A stretch of DNA of 16,861 bases, from NCBI GenBank assembly GCA_946891915.1, contig CAMPNN010000026.1:1-16861 (forward strand), in the 5' to 3' direction. Source of the DNA: an uncultured Bifidobacteriaceae bacterium. Lineage in GTDB: Bacteria; Actinomycetota; Actinomycetes; Actinomycetales; Bifidobacteriaceae. This document shows positions 1 through 7,977 of this stretch, in pieces (the first letter of the stretch is position 1; the number at the start of each line of letters is the position of its first letter). A program made the translations under genes and the position numbers. The notes beneath the pieces are model-generated. The model was given only the letters and a program-made list of their open reading frames with translations. It ran no database searches and was not told the origin of the DNA.

Positions 1-46
1 TACAAACGCCGGAAGCAAAGCAATTATGTTAACTAATTTTAACTAA

Positions 47-1402
47 CTAATAACTAATCTTAGGTACGCCTGCATCTAATAATAAGTTTTCGAGTTTTTT
101 AGGATCGACTACATCAGTAAAATCGAAACGAACTATATTACTTACCCCACAATTCAGCAGGAAACGTTCCCTTTTATGCTCACGTCGCACTGCATCTCTG
201 TCGTAATAATGTAGAATATTACTCCCAAAAGAGTCGGTTAAACTATTGTCATCATACGAATTGTCATCATGCGAATTGTCATCATACAAATTATTGTTCG
301 ATAATTTATCTACATTTCCTATTGTATTCTTGCCATTTGTATCGATTTCGTTACTTTTAATACTATCTATATCTTCCCAACTAGCAGCTAAATATTTATC
401 GGTACCGTCAAGTTCGCCGACAATTAGTTTTTTATTAGCTTCCCATGCGAAATCTACTCTATATGGCCATTCTGGATTGTTTTCATTAAAGAATTCTCGC
501 TGTAACTCTGGGTTTTTAAATCCAAGTTCGATCATTGTTGCTCTAGCCAGTGATTCTCCGCTATTTTCACTTTTACCATTTGAAAGTTTGCACAGTATTA
601 GAAGTCTAGCTAAAATGTCGCATTCGTTTACATTACTAATTATCGAATGCTTATCTTTTAAATATGGCACATCTTGGAACGATGGTGCATCATATTGATA
701 CCGGAATTTTCCGTAAAATTCTGCGCACACTTTATAAACTTTTTCAAGATCTACATTGTTTCTTGCTGCAGAATCAAAAATAGGAAGAGCTCGTCTAAAA
801 GGAAGAGTCCACGCACACACGAATAGTATGTTGTATATACTTGCAACATGTTGCATAGCTTTATCTTTTGGAGTCTCTAAATGCCCAAAATTTGTTGTTG
901 GCAGATTTTGTTGTTTATTATTAGACTTTTTCTGCGCAAAGTTGAATGTTTCGATGCGTAGTCCCAATTCGTCGTCTATAATATCTGGCAAATGTACGCG
1001 TTGAAGCTGACGACTAGCTCTCGTATATTCTTCTTGCGAGTTTTTTGAGGATTGGCATTTTTCTTCGTAAGGGCACGAAACGTAGATTTTAGTCGGTTTT
1101 CCATAATTGTTCGGCGTGCTAACTGTGTCCAAATTTAGCATTACAGCTCCGGTTTCTCCGGTAAACTTCCACGCTAAGATTTTTATTTTCTCTTGTAGGG
1201 ATAGTGCGATATGAAGGATTTTGTCTTTATATAGGAGCTTATGCCAATGCTCGGCTCGAGTGTACAAGCCATAGTACGGCTCAACAAGATGTCCGGATTG
1301 CAAGTGTCTTCTCAAGCTATTGCGAGAGTTGGTTTTTGATGCCATTAAGCATCTGCCGGAATTTTCTTCTTCTAAAATTGATTGCATTAGATTGTTTAAC
1401 AT
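47..1402 (-). CDS. AbiEi-like winged-helix protein with C-terminal DUF559/Vsr-like nuclease domain
   Basis: 451 aa. Residues about 25-110 (RRHLQSGHLVEPYYGLYTRA and following) resemble the N-terminal winged helix of AbiEi-type antitoxins. Residues about 280-440 resemble DUF559/Vsr-like PD-(D/E)XK domains: an SGES-type glutamate at 283, D317 in RVDFAW, then E330 and D332 in VGELDG, the usual D...ExD spacing. The late REHKRERFLL helix fits that fold. Within the nuclease half, about residues 345-395 are a polar insertion carrying three DDNS repeats of 15 bp each. No signal peptide or membrane segment is seen. No Shine-Dalgarno precedes the start; a promoter 7 nt upstream suggests a leaderless mRNA and supports M1. 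No cognate AbiEii toxin gene is adjacent. It is more AT-rich than the mevalonate genes, which fits acquired DNA. A role in defence or nucleic-acid processing is inference; the substrate is unknown. Confidence 0.7.
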   Translation of the reverse strand: MLNNLMQSILEEENSGRCLMASKTNSRNSLRRHLQSGHLVEPYYGLYTRAEHWHKLLYKDKILHIALSLQEKIKILAWKFTGETGAVMLNLDTVSTPNNYGKPTKIYVSCPYEEKCQSSKNSQEEYTRASRQLQRVHLPDIIDDELGLRIETFNFAQKKSNNKQQNLPTTNFGHLETPKDKAMQHVASIYNILFVCAWTLPFRRALPIFDSAARNNVDLEKVYKVCAEFYGKFRYQYDAPSFQDVPYLKDKHSIISNVNECDILARLLILCKLSNGKSENSGESLARATMIELGFKNPELQREFFNENNPEWPYRVDFAWEANKKLIVGELDGTDKYLAASWEDIDSIKSNEIDTNGKNTIGNVDKLSNNNLYDDNSHDDNSYDDNSLTDSFGSNILHYYDRDAVRREHKRERFLLNCGVSNIVRFDFTDVVDPKKLENLLLDAGVPKISY

Positions 1403-1409
1403 GTTGTTG

Positions 1410-1438
1410 ATAGTATTTGCGTTTTATCTATTAAACAA
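1410..1438 (-). promoter_or_regulatory. Promoter of the AbiEi/nuclease gene, leaderless start
   Basis: On the minus strand there is TTGTTT (plus positions 1433-1438), a 17-nt spacer, then TACTAT (1410-1415), and the ATG begins 7 nt after the -10 box. No Shine-Dalgarno fits in between. The geometry predicts transcription starting at or beside the A of the start codon. Seen by eye only. Confidence 0.45.
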
Positions 1439-1474
1439 CTTAAATTTAGGATTGTGGTTAAAAGCTATTTTTGA

Positions 1475-1680
1475 CTACAAATGCCGTGATATTTTCCGGC
1501 GTTTGTAGTTGTTTTGGTGGTTTTGTGGAACATTTGCGGTAGTTTTTTCTCCGGCAAATGTAGCTGCGTTGGTGGTTTTATGGAACATTTGCGGGAGTTT
1601 TTTTCTCCGGCATTTGTAGCTACACCAGCCGTTTTTTGGAACATTCTCGGGAGAATTTCCGGCGTTTGTAGCTGTTGTAA
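1475..1680 (-). repeat. 55-bp repeat array 1, inverted orientation
   Basis: About four units, read best on the minus strand: each has ACAAAYGCCGG, an A-rich centre, a second CCGG/CCGC part with AAATGTTCC, and a spacer like ACCACCAAAACA. The TGGAACATT core recurs at plus 1526, 1581 and 1637 (periods 55 and 56). The outer unit, 1475-1508, is a near-perfect hairpin: 12-bp arms 1475-1486 and 1497-1508 with one G.T pair. The array shares unit sequence with those at 3083-3408 and 8184-8318 but faces the other way. With the mvk promoter it fills most of the 1403-1829 gap. Confidence 0.85.
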
Positions 1681-1762
1681 AGAAACTATCGCCACACACA
1701 AAGCAAACGCATTGAACGGCAAATGTGAATGTGTTGTAAGCGTCGGGTGCGTATCGTAGTTT

Positions 1763-1790
1763 TTTACATTTGTCGCGACTAAATTAGAAC
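1763..1790 (+). promoter_or_regulatory. Candidate promoter of mevalonate kinase
   Basis: TTTACA (1763-1768) and TAGAAC (1785-1790) are separated by 16 nt and lie about 40 nt before the GTG start. The -35 is good and the -10 is weak. A clear ribosome binding site, AGGAG at 1816-1820, sits 9 nt before GTG at 1830 and decides that start. Confidence 0.35.
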
Positions 1791-1829
1791 AGTCGGAAAA
1801 TTGAGCAAATCGTATAGGAGACGCAAACT

Positions 1830-3065
1830 GTGCTGCAGAGCAAATACGAACTGGCTGACGAGCTTAATCTTAACGTAAAAGCGCGCAATGCTGGCGAAAT
1901 TGCAGATTGTACGCACGAAAATCAGCATCGCGCAACTTTTGCTGCTTCCGAAACTGCTGCTTCCGAAACTGTCGCCTCTACGACTTCCAAAATCGCGACT
2001 TCTGCGGATCCTGCAAGCGCGACTTCCGCAATCCACCGCCGAACTGGATACGGCGAAACTTGCGCAAAGGTGATTCTTTTCGGCGAACATTCCGTAGTTT
2101 ATGGCCATTCCGCAGTCGCGTTGCCGCTGAAAAATTTGCGTATGCGCGCCACTGTGCGCAGTTGTGATTGCGAATCCGCAGCAAACACAGCAAACTCAGC
2201 ATCCGCAGCAAACCCACAATCTTCCGCAGCAAACCAACAATCCCCCTCAACCCTCGACTCGCAAATTACGCTTTCCTGCCTCGGATTCACCGGAAAACTT
2301 TCCGAAATCCCACCGCGATTTAGCAGCATTCGCGCCGCAATCCACGCGGCTCTTGAGTTTGTGGGGTGGGTCGGAGAGTCTCTGCACGTTACAACCGAGT
2401 CTGATTTTCCGCCTGAGCGAGGGCTTGGGTCGTCTGCGGCCGCGGCTGGTGCTGTGATTCGCGCGATTCTTGACTACTATGGCGCGCGAGCTAGCGAGGA
2501 CGAGATTTTTGCGTTGACGCAGTCGGCCGAGCGTGTGGCTCACGGCCATCCGTCGGGGTTGGATGCCACGGCGACGTCGGCTTCGTGGCCTGTGCGTTTT
2601 AGGCGCGGCCAGTTTTCGCGAATGGATATTTGCATGCGCGCGTGGCTTGTTTTGGCGGATTCTGGCTGCAAAGGTATGACGCGCGAAACCGTGGAGGCTT
2701 TGCGCGCTAGGCTTGAGGCGCATCCTTGCGAAGTTGGTGCGCAGCTTGATAAGTTGGGTGCGATTGCGGTTGAGGCCGAGGATGATTTGGCGTTGGGGCG
2801 CGTGGAAAATATGGGCGCGAGGATGAATCGCGCGCATAGGATTTTGGCGGATTTGGGCGTGAGCACTCCGCAGCTTGATGAGTTGGTGCGCGCTGCTTGC
2901 GAGCATGGTGCGCTGGGTGCGAAGCTTACTGGCGGCGGTGGCGGCGGATGCGTTATTGCGCTTGCGGATAGTGCGGATGCGGCTGAGCGTGTTAGCGCTG
3001 CATTGCGAAGTGCTGGCGCGTGCGGCACGTGGATTGTGAATATTGGCGACGATTCGGCGCGATAG
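1830..3065 (+). CDS. mvk: Mevalonate kinase
   Basis: Phosphorylates mevalonate to 5-phosphomevalonate with ATP, the first kinase step of the mevalonate pathway, in the cytosol. It is a GHMP kinase: motif 1 around GETCAKVILFGEHSVVYG (residues 75-92), ATP loop PPERGLGSSAAAAG (194-207), probable catalytic Asp245 in HPSGLDA, and C-terminal glycine motif KLTGGGGGGC near 365-374. The 411-aa length exceeds the usual 300-330 because of two low-complexity additions: an N-terminal 70-residue Ala/Ser/Thr-rich extension with repeated AASET, and an insertion at about 111-145 rich in SAAN and Q. The start is GTG at 1830, set by AGGAG 9 nt upstream; a start nearer the kinase fold is possible but lacks an obvious ribosome site. 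It stands apart from mvaD by 772 bp of repeats, so it is probably a separate transcript. Confidence 0.92.
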   Translation: MLQSKYELADELNLNVKARNAGEIADCTHENQHRATFAASETAASETVASTTSKIATSADPASATSAIHRRTGYGETCAKVILFGEHSVVYGHSAVALPLKNLRMRATVRSCDCESAANTANSASAANPQSSAANQQSPSTLDSQITLSCLGFTGKLSEIPPRFSSIRAAIHAALEFVGWVGESLHVTTESDFPPERGLGSSAAAAGAVIRAILDYYGARASEDEIFALTQSAERVAHGHPSGLDATATSASWPVRFRRGQFSRMDICMRAWLVLADSGCKGMTRETVEALRARLEAHPCEVGAQLDKLGAIAVEAEDDLALGRVENMGARMNRAHRILADLGVSTPQLDELVRAACEHGALGAKLTGGGGGGCVIALADSADAAERVSAALRSAGACGTWIVNIGDDSAR

Positions 3066-3082
3066 GTTGTGGTGATGCGCGA

Positions 3083-3408
3083 AAACAAATTCCGGAGATT
3101 ATACGGCAAATGTTCCATAAATCCACCGAAACAGCTACAAATGCCGGAGAAAAAACTACCGCAAATGTTCTATAAATCCACCGAAACAGCTACAAATGCC
3201 GGGGGAAAAACTACCGCAAATGTTCCATAAATCCACCGAAACAGCTACAAATGTCGGGGGAAAAACTACCGCAAATGTTCCATAAATCCACCGAAACAGC
3301 TACAAATGTCGGGGGAAAAACTACCGCAAATGTTCCATAAAATGGCTGGTGTAGCTACAAATGCCGGAGATTATCCGGAAAATGTTCCACAAAGCAACCG
3401 AAACAGAA
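3083..3408 (+). repeat. 55-bp repeat array 2
   Basis: Six units at exact 55-bp spacing: ACAGCTACAAATG begins at 3131, 3186, 3241 and 3296, with a variant at 3351 and a partial one before 3131. Each holds ACAAATGYCGG, an A-rich centre, CCGCAAATGTTCC and a spacer near ATAAATCCACCGA. The first and last units have a short hairpin instead (CCGGAGATTATCCGG in the last). The middle units are almost identical to one another, which suggests recent unit duplication. It starts right after the mvk stop. 55 is not a multiple of three, so the repeat is not coding. Confidence 0.92.
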
Positions 3409-3482
3409 GAAAATGCAATTTCTTCAGAAAGCGATTGATACTTTACGTGGGTGTAAAGGAAATAACGCAATTAAGCCGAAAA

Positions 3483-3520
3483 GTGACAATTCTTTTACAT
3501 GAAAGTATAGGAAATGTCAC
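3483..3520 (+). promoter_or_regulatory. Candidate mvaD-operon promoter framed by an inverted repeat
   Basis: GTGACA (3483-3488) and TATAGG (3506-3511) are 17 nt apart. The same GTGACA forms an inverted repeat with TGTCAC at 3515-3520, so the two half-sites bracket the promoter, as an operator would. A 10-bp palindrome, TACATATGTA, lies at 3544-3553. If used, the leader would carry the whole minisatellite before mvaD. Confidence 0.4.
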
Positions 3521-3564
3521 TTGTGTGCTGGGAATTGTTAGAATACATATGTAAGTAGAGCACC

Positions 3565-3815
3565 GCACTATGCTCGCGCTACGCAAGCAGAGCTATGCCA
3601 ACAGCGTTACGCAAGTTGAATTATGCTAGCAGTGTTACGTAAGCAGTGTTACGTAAGCAGTGTTACGTCGGCAGTGTTACGTCGGCAGTGCTATATCAAC
3701 AGCGCTACGCAAGCAGCGCTATGCACGCACTATGTCCGCGCTATATCCGCACTACGCAAGCAGAACTACGCACGCATCGCCACGCAAGCAGCGCCACGTA
3801 AGCAGCAGCGTGCCG
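3565..3815 (+). repeat. 14-bp/11-bp minisatellite upstream of mvaD
   Basis: About 18 tandem units of GCAGYGYTACGYAA. Most are 14 bp; five are 11-bp versions lacking 3 bp (at 3565, 3576, 3727, 3738 and 3749). Units at 3629, 3643, 3657 and 3671 are almost identical, and the first two contain the palindrome TTACGTAA. The array stops about 12 bp before the mvaD ribosome site, so it lies in the promoter-leader region. Open frames across it are by-products of the repeat. Confidence 0.92.
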
Positions 3816-3837
3816 CACGCTTCAATAAAGGAACCGC

Positions 3838-5001
3838 ATGAAAACCAAAACCGTTGAAATTCAGCCAAAAGTAACTGCCAGCGCCCAGCTCGCACCAAAC
3901 TCGGCTGTTGCGACGGCAAACGCGAATATTGCGCTGATTAAGTATTGGGGCAAGCGCGACGAGCGGCTGATTCTGCCGTACACTTCCTCGCTTTCGCTCA
4001 CGCTTTCGGATTTGTACACGCAAACCGCCGTAAATTTTTCGGATGATTTTAGCGAGGATTCCGTCACTTTGGATGGCGAAAATCTTTTGCCGAGTGCTAC
4101 AACTTTTCGTCGCGTGATTGCGATGCTTGATTTGGTGCGCGAAAAGGCCGGAATTTCAACGAAAGCGAGAGTTGTGTCGCGCAATCACGTGCCGACTGCG
4201 GCCGGTCTTGCTTCCAGTGCTTCGGGATTTGCGGCTTTGTGCGCGTCGGCGGCGTATGCTGCGGGTTTGAAGCTGACTCCGCGCGAACTTTCGCGTCTTG
4301 CGCGTCGCGGGTCGGGGTCGGCGTGTCGCTCGATTTTTGGCGGACTTGTGATTTGGCACGCGGGTGAGGATGACGAAACGTCTTATGCTGAGCCGATTGC
4401 GGATGCTGGTAATCCTGCAAACGCATCCGCGCCGAAAAATTTAAACCTCGCCATGATCGTCGTAACTTTGGACGAGCGCAAAAAGCCGATTTCCAGCCGC
4501 GAGGCCATGCGCCGCACTGTTGAAACTTCGCCCGCGTACATGCCGTGGGTTGAGCAGTCGAAGCTGGATCTTTCCGAGGCGCTTGAGGCGATTCGTGCCG
4601 CCGACATTGCGCAGCTCGGCGAGGTTGTGGAGCGTAACGCGCTCGGAATGCACGAGACTATGCACAAGGCCGCGCCGCCCGTGAATTATTTTACGGATAA
4701 AACTTACACTGTGCTGCGCGCGGTGCGTGCTATGCGCGAGTGCGGTTGGCCGGTGTGGGCCACCATGGATGCGGGGCCGAATGTGAAGGTTCTTACGGAT
4801 GGGGATTGCGCTGAGCGCGCGGCTGAGGAGTTGCGCGGGCGGGTTGAGTATGCTTTGATTCAGGGTGATTATGCGGATGGCAGTGCGGATGGCGGCGTTA
4901 CGCGCGACGCTAATGATGCCGGCACTACGCTATTTTCGATTGCGCGCGCCGGCGATGGCGTAAGCGTAAGTGTGAGTTTGGAACAGGTGGCGAAATTATG
5001 A
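3838..5001 (+). CDS. mvaD: Diphosphomevalonate decarboxylase
   Basis: Converts 5-diphosphomevalonate to isopentenyl diphosphate with ATP, releasing CO2 and phosphate. 387 aa, slightly longer than usual. Family marks seen: ANIALIKYWGKRD (29-41), the GHMP loop VPTAAGLASSASGFAAL (118-134), ARRGSGSACRSIFGG (155-169) and WATMDAGPNVKVL with the probable catalytic Asp311. The ATG at 3838 follows AAAGGA (3827-3832) by 5 nt. The gene overlaps the next by 4 nt (ATGA), a sign of translational coupling. Small Gly/Asp-rich additions lie near residues 185-195 and 345-360. The order, decarboxylase before the phosphomevalonate kinase that feeds it, fits a co-transcribed operon. Confidence 0.94.
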   Translation: MKTKTVEIQPKVTASAQLAPNSAVATANANIALIKYWGKRDERLILPYTSSLSLTLSDLYTQTAVNFSDDFSEDSVTLDGENLLPSATTFRRVIAMLDLVREKAGISTKARVVSRNHVPTAAGLASSASGFAALCASAAYAAGLKLTPRELSRLARRGSGSACRSIFGGLVIWHAGEDDETSYAEPIADAGNPANASAPKNLNLAMIVVTLDERKKPISSREAMRRTVETSPAYMPWVEQSKLDLSEALEAIRAADIAQLGEVVERNALGMHETMHKAAPPVNYFTDKTYTVLRAVRAMRECGWPVWATMDAGPNVKVLTDGDCAERAAEELRGRVEYALIQGDYADGSADGGVTRDANDAGTTLFSIARAGDGVSVSVSLEQVAKL

Positions 5002-7502
5002 CTCAGGTGCAGGCGAGTGCTCCCGGAAAGCTTTATATTGCGGGCGAATACGCGGTTGTTGACGGCGCGGCTGCGATTGTGGCGGCGGTGAATCGCTACG
5101 TAAAAGTTACGGTAGATAATGAAAATTTACGGTACGAAAATACGCAAGAAAATTTACGTGAAGATTTATGCGAAAATGCAGGTAACAGGCGAAAATGTTA
5201 CGGCGAAATCACCTCTGAAGGAGAAAATTATAAGTCGCTTTATTGGACGCGAGATTTAGGCGGAAATATTTTATATGGGGATGATTTAGTTTCGGAAGAT
5301 TCTGCAGTTTCGGAAGATTCGTCACTTTCTGCAAAATCCTACTCTTACGTTCTTGCAGCAATGCGCGTAGTTGACGCATATGCGCGCGAAATTTACGCGC
5401 AAAATTGCAATCGTAACGTCTACAATTTGCATATTTCAAGCGAACTTGACGACGCAAAATCCGGCAAAAAGTACGGTCTTGGATCTTCTGCGGCGGTTAC
5501 GGTTGCCGTGGTTCGTGCGCTTTGTAAGTGGTACGGTTTGAGGCTTGAAACGTCAACGATTTCTAAGATTTCGTTAATTGCTTCGTCAACTGTGAAGAAG
5601 TCCGGCAGTGGTGGAGATGTGGCTGCAAGCTCTTGCGGAGGCGTGATTTTGTACCGCGCGTACAATCGCGAATGGCTTGAAGCTGAACTTAGCCTTATAA
5701 ATTCCGGCGACTCTGACTTCGATAAATTATTGAATAAAAAGTGGCCTCGACTGGAAATTAAACGAATAAATGTGCCAGAAACGTTAAAACTTTTGGTGGG
5801 TTGGACTGGTTCTCCTGCGTCTAGTGCCGAGCTGGTGAGTAGCGTAGAAAGTAGCGTCGAAAGTAGTGCAGAATCTACCGCAGAATCTACCTCAGAATCT
5901 ACCTCAGAATCTACCGCAAAAATTACCGCAAACTTTACCTACCAAACTTTCTTCGAACAAAGCGAAATTTGCGTGCAAAAACTGGCGCAATCGCTAGAAA
6001 ATCTCGAATTAGACAACATCGCCAACGGTTTCGCTAAAAATCGCGAATTATTGCAAAAATTGAGCGCGCTAACTGGCACCGCAATCGAAACGCCGAAGCT
6101 TACGCGACTTATTGAAGACGCTGATTTCGTTGGAATTCCGGCGAAAACTAGCGGCGCTGGCGGCGGCGATTGCGGAATTGCGCTCACAACAATTTACGAA
6201 AATAATCGGATTGAATCTATGAAATCTGCTTGGAAAAATCACGGAATTGAACCGTTGAATATTGAAATTGCAGAAGCTGCGGATGACGGCGAGAATGCGG
6301 ATGGCGGCGAATCGCAATCAACTGCCGACGCAATTAAATCGCCGGAAAATCAAGCCTCGCAAACAATCCAGCACCGAAAAGACGAGCATATTGCGCTTGC
6401 GGACGAGCAGTACAAGACTTACGCGAATTCCGGTTTTGATGCCGTGCGATTTATGCCGAATGCGTTGCCACAGGTGGCTTTGGAGGAAGTTGATGCCAGC
6501 GTGCGCGTGTTTGCGCGCGTGTTTGAGCGTGTGTTTGAATCAGCAAGCACACAATCAAGCACCGCAACCCCAACCACCGCCCCAACAAACTCCGCCGCAA
6601 ACTGGCGCTCTCCGCTGTATATCAACGCAATGACCGGCGGAAGTGCGCGCGCTCAAAAAGTGAACGCACAACTCGCGCGTGTCGCGGCGAAAACTGGAGT
6701 CGCGATGGCAAGCGGATCGCTGAGCGCAGCCCTTCGCAACGACGCACTAACAGCCACTTTTAGCGTGATCAGAAGCGAAAATCCGCGCGGTTTCGTGATG
6801 GCGAACGTGAGTGCAGGAACGAGTGCGAGCGACGCGATGCGAGCCGTGAGTATGCTCCGGGCGAACGCGCTGCAGGTGCATCTGAACGCTGCTCAGGAGC
6901 TTGTGATGCCGGAGGGCGACCGTGATTTTCGCGATTGGCTGCAAAATATTGAGCGCATTGTGCGCGAGTGCGAGGCGGCGCGCGTGCCGGTTATTGTTAA
7001 GGAAACCGGTTGCGGAATGACGGCCCGCGATGTTCTGCGTCTGCGCGATGTTGGCGTGCGCGCGGTGGATGTTTCCGGGCGTGGCGGCACGAATTTTGTG
7101 GCTATCGAAAGCGCTCGTCGCGCGCGAGGTGTGAATGCGCAAGGTGACTGCGCTCGCTCCAACTACGATTATTTGTCTAACTGGGGTCTTACAACAGTCG
7201 AGTCCTTGCTCGATATTCGCAAATGCGAGGCGCTTAAGTCTGATCCTGTGGAGATTTTTGCGAGCGGCGGCGTGCGTACGCCACTTGATGTTGTGCGAGC
7301 GCTTGCGTTAGGTGCTTCGGCAGTAGGTGTTGCTGGCGAGTTTTTGCACACGCTTATGCACGAAGGCGAGGACGCACTTACGCAACAAATCGCAGATTGG
7401 CAGGAGCAGATTCGCGTAATTATGGCGCTTCTTGGTTGCAAGAATGTTGCGGATTTGCAGGAGAAAACTGAGTTCGTGAATGCGGATTGTCTTGGTAAGT
7501 GA
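4998..7502 (+). CDS. mvaK2-fni: Phosphomevalonate kinase fused to type 2 isopentenyl-diphosphate isomerase
   Basis: 834 aa in one uninterrupted frame. Residues 1-425 are an ERG8-type phosphomevalonate kinase: SAPGKLYIAGEYAVVDG (7-23), KYGLGSSAAVTVAVV (158-172), SGSGGDVAASSCGG (202-215) and SGAGGGDCGIAL (385-396). It forms diphosphomevalonate. A polar linker (about 426-458) leads to RKDEHI (460-465), the usual beginning of Fni. Residues 460-834 keep the FMN/Mg isomerase marks: INAMTGGS (542-549), MASGSLS (570-576), HLNAAQE with the probable catalytic Gln633, PEGD (638-641), SGRGGTNF (693-700) and SGGVR (756-760). It interconverts IPP and DMAPP with reduced FMN. Both halves hold simple-repeat insertions: SSVES/AEST/SEST at about 281-310, and a RVFE plus Thr/Ala-rich stretch at 503-536. 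Coupled to mvaD by overlap. A sequencing error that removed a stop is possible but not suggested by the sequence. Confidence 0.92.
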   Translation: MTQVQASAPGKLYIAGEYAVVDGAAAIVAAVNRYVKVTVDNENLRYENTQENLREDLCENAGNRRKCYGEITSEGENYKSLYWTRDLGGNILYGDDLVSEDSAVSEDSSLSAKSYSYVLAAMRVVDAYAREIYAQNCNRNVYNLHISSELDDAKSGKKYGLGSSAAVTVAVVRALCKWYGLRLETSTISKISLIASSTVKKSGSGGDVAASSCGGVILYRAYNREWLEAELSLINSGDSDFDKLLNKKWPRLEIKRINVPETLKLLVGWTGSPASSAELVSSVESSVESSAESTAESTSESTSESTAKITANFTYQTFFEQSEICVQKLAQSLENLELDNIANGFAKNRELLQKLSALTGTAIETPKLTRLIEDADFVGIPAKTSGAGGGDCGIALTTIYENNRIESMKSAWKNHGIEPLNIEIAEAADDGENADGGESQSTADAIKSPENQASQTIQHRKDEHIALADEQYKTYANSGFDAVRFMPNALPQVALEEVDASVRVFARVFERVFESASTQSSTATPTTAPTNSAANWRSPLYINAMTGGSARAQKVNAQLARVAAKTGVAMASGSLSAALRNDALTATFSVIRSENPRGFVMANVSAGTSASDAMRAVSMLRANALQVHLNAAQELVMPEGDRDFRDWLQNIERIVRECEAARVPVIVKETGCGMTARDVLRLRDVGVRAVDVSGRGGTNFVAIESARRARGVNAQGDCARSNYDYLSNWGLTTVESLLDIRKCEALKSDPVEIFASGGVRTPLDVVRALALGASAVGVAGEFLHTLMHEGEDALTQQIADWQEQIRVIMALLGCKNVADLQEKTEFVNADCLGK

Positions 7503-7655
7503 TATACTTGTGTAGTTGTGCGTTCAGGCGTGCTTATTTATTTGTGCGATTTGCTTTGGTGATTTGCTTTGTTAATTTGCTAAAGCGGTTTGCGTGAGTG
7601 GTTTGTTCGTTTGAATGACGCAAGACTTGCAAGTCAAAGAAAATAGGAGTCCATT

Positions 7656-7850
7656 ATGGCAGCTCGTTGCGCAGTATGTGGCAAGGGACCGCAGACCGGT
7701 TTCAGTGTTTCACATTCGCATATCCGCAATAAGCGCACCTTCCGCCCGAACCTTCAGCCGGTTCGCACCACCATTGATGGCGAAAATGTTCGCCTTCGTG
7801 TGTGCGTGAAATGCATTAAGGCTGGCAAGGTTCAGCGCGTTGAGGCGTGA
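7656..7850 (+). CDS. rpmB: 50S ribosomal protein L28, zinc-ribbon form
   Basis: 64 aa; structural protein of the large ribosomal subunit. Typical L28 text: [11 protein letters not shown], then [19 protein letters not shown], then [10 protein letters not shown]. Two CxxC pairs (C5/C8 and C50/C53) mark the zinc-binding form, so a cysteine-free zinc-independent paralogue may exist elsewhere. AGGAG at 7645-7649 sits 6 nt before ATG. A strong terminator follows, so it is probably transcribed alone or from upstream; the 153-bp gap before it holds T/G-rich text with two GATTTGCTTTG copies and no convincing promoter. Its position before recG matches the order common in Actinobacteria. Confidence 0.97.
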   Translation: MAARCAVCGKGPQTGFSVSHSHIRNKRTFRPNLQPVRTTIDGENVRLRVCVKCIKAGKVQRVEA

Positions 7851-7880
7851 ATCGCGCATTGTATTGCGTTTAAATCGTAA

Positions 7881-7910
7881 AGGCCCTGAGCAGTGCTCGG
7901 GGCTTTTTTG
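7881..7910 (+). terminator. Intrinsic terminator after rpmB
   Basis: GCCCTGAGC and GCTCGGGGC form a 9-bp stem with one G.T pair around a 3-nt loop, followed by a run of six T. Confidence 0.92.
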
Positions 7911-7977
7911 TATTCTCAGCTTCTCCCGCAAATGTTCCACATAACAGCCAGCCAGAGGCTCTAACGCAGAACGCAAA

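Noticed and set aside
47..1402. Complete type IV AbiE toxin-antitoxin pair
   Set aside because: Only the AbiEi-like helix is recognisable; no AbiEii nucleotidyltransferase gene lies in the window.
1465..1759. Open frames of 74-85 codons on both strands across the first 55-bp array
   Set aside because: They exist only because the repeat lacks stops in some frames. The 55-bp period shifts frame each unit and there is no ribosome site or family resemblance.
2247..3118. Long minus-strand frames opposite mevalonate kinase (219 and 192 codons)
   Set aside because: Arg/Ala/Pro-rich shadows produced by GCG-rich codons of mvk; no recognisable domain.
3083..3408. CRISPR array
   Set aside because: The whole 55-bp unit is repeated, with no unique spacers between constant repeats, and no cas genes are present.
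3623..3857. Two overlapping 65-72-codon frames running into mvaD
   Set aside because: They are translations of the 14-bp minisatellite in different frames; the 11-bp variants and the period argue against coding.
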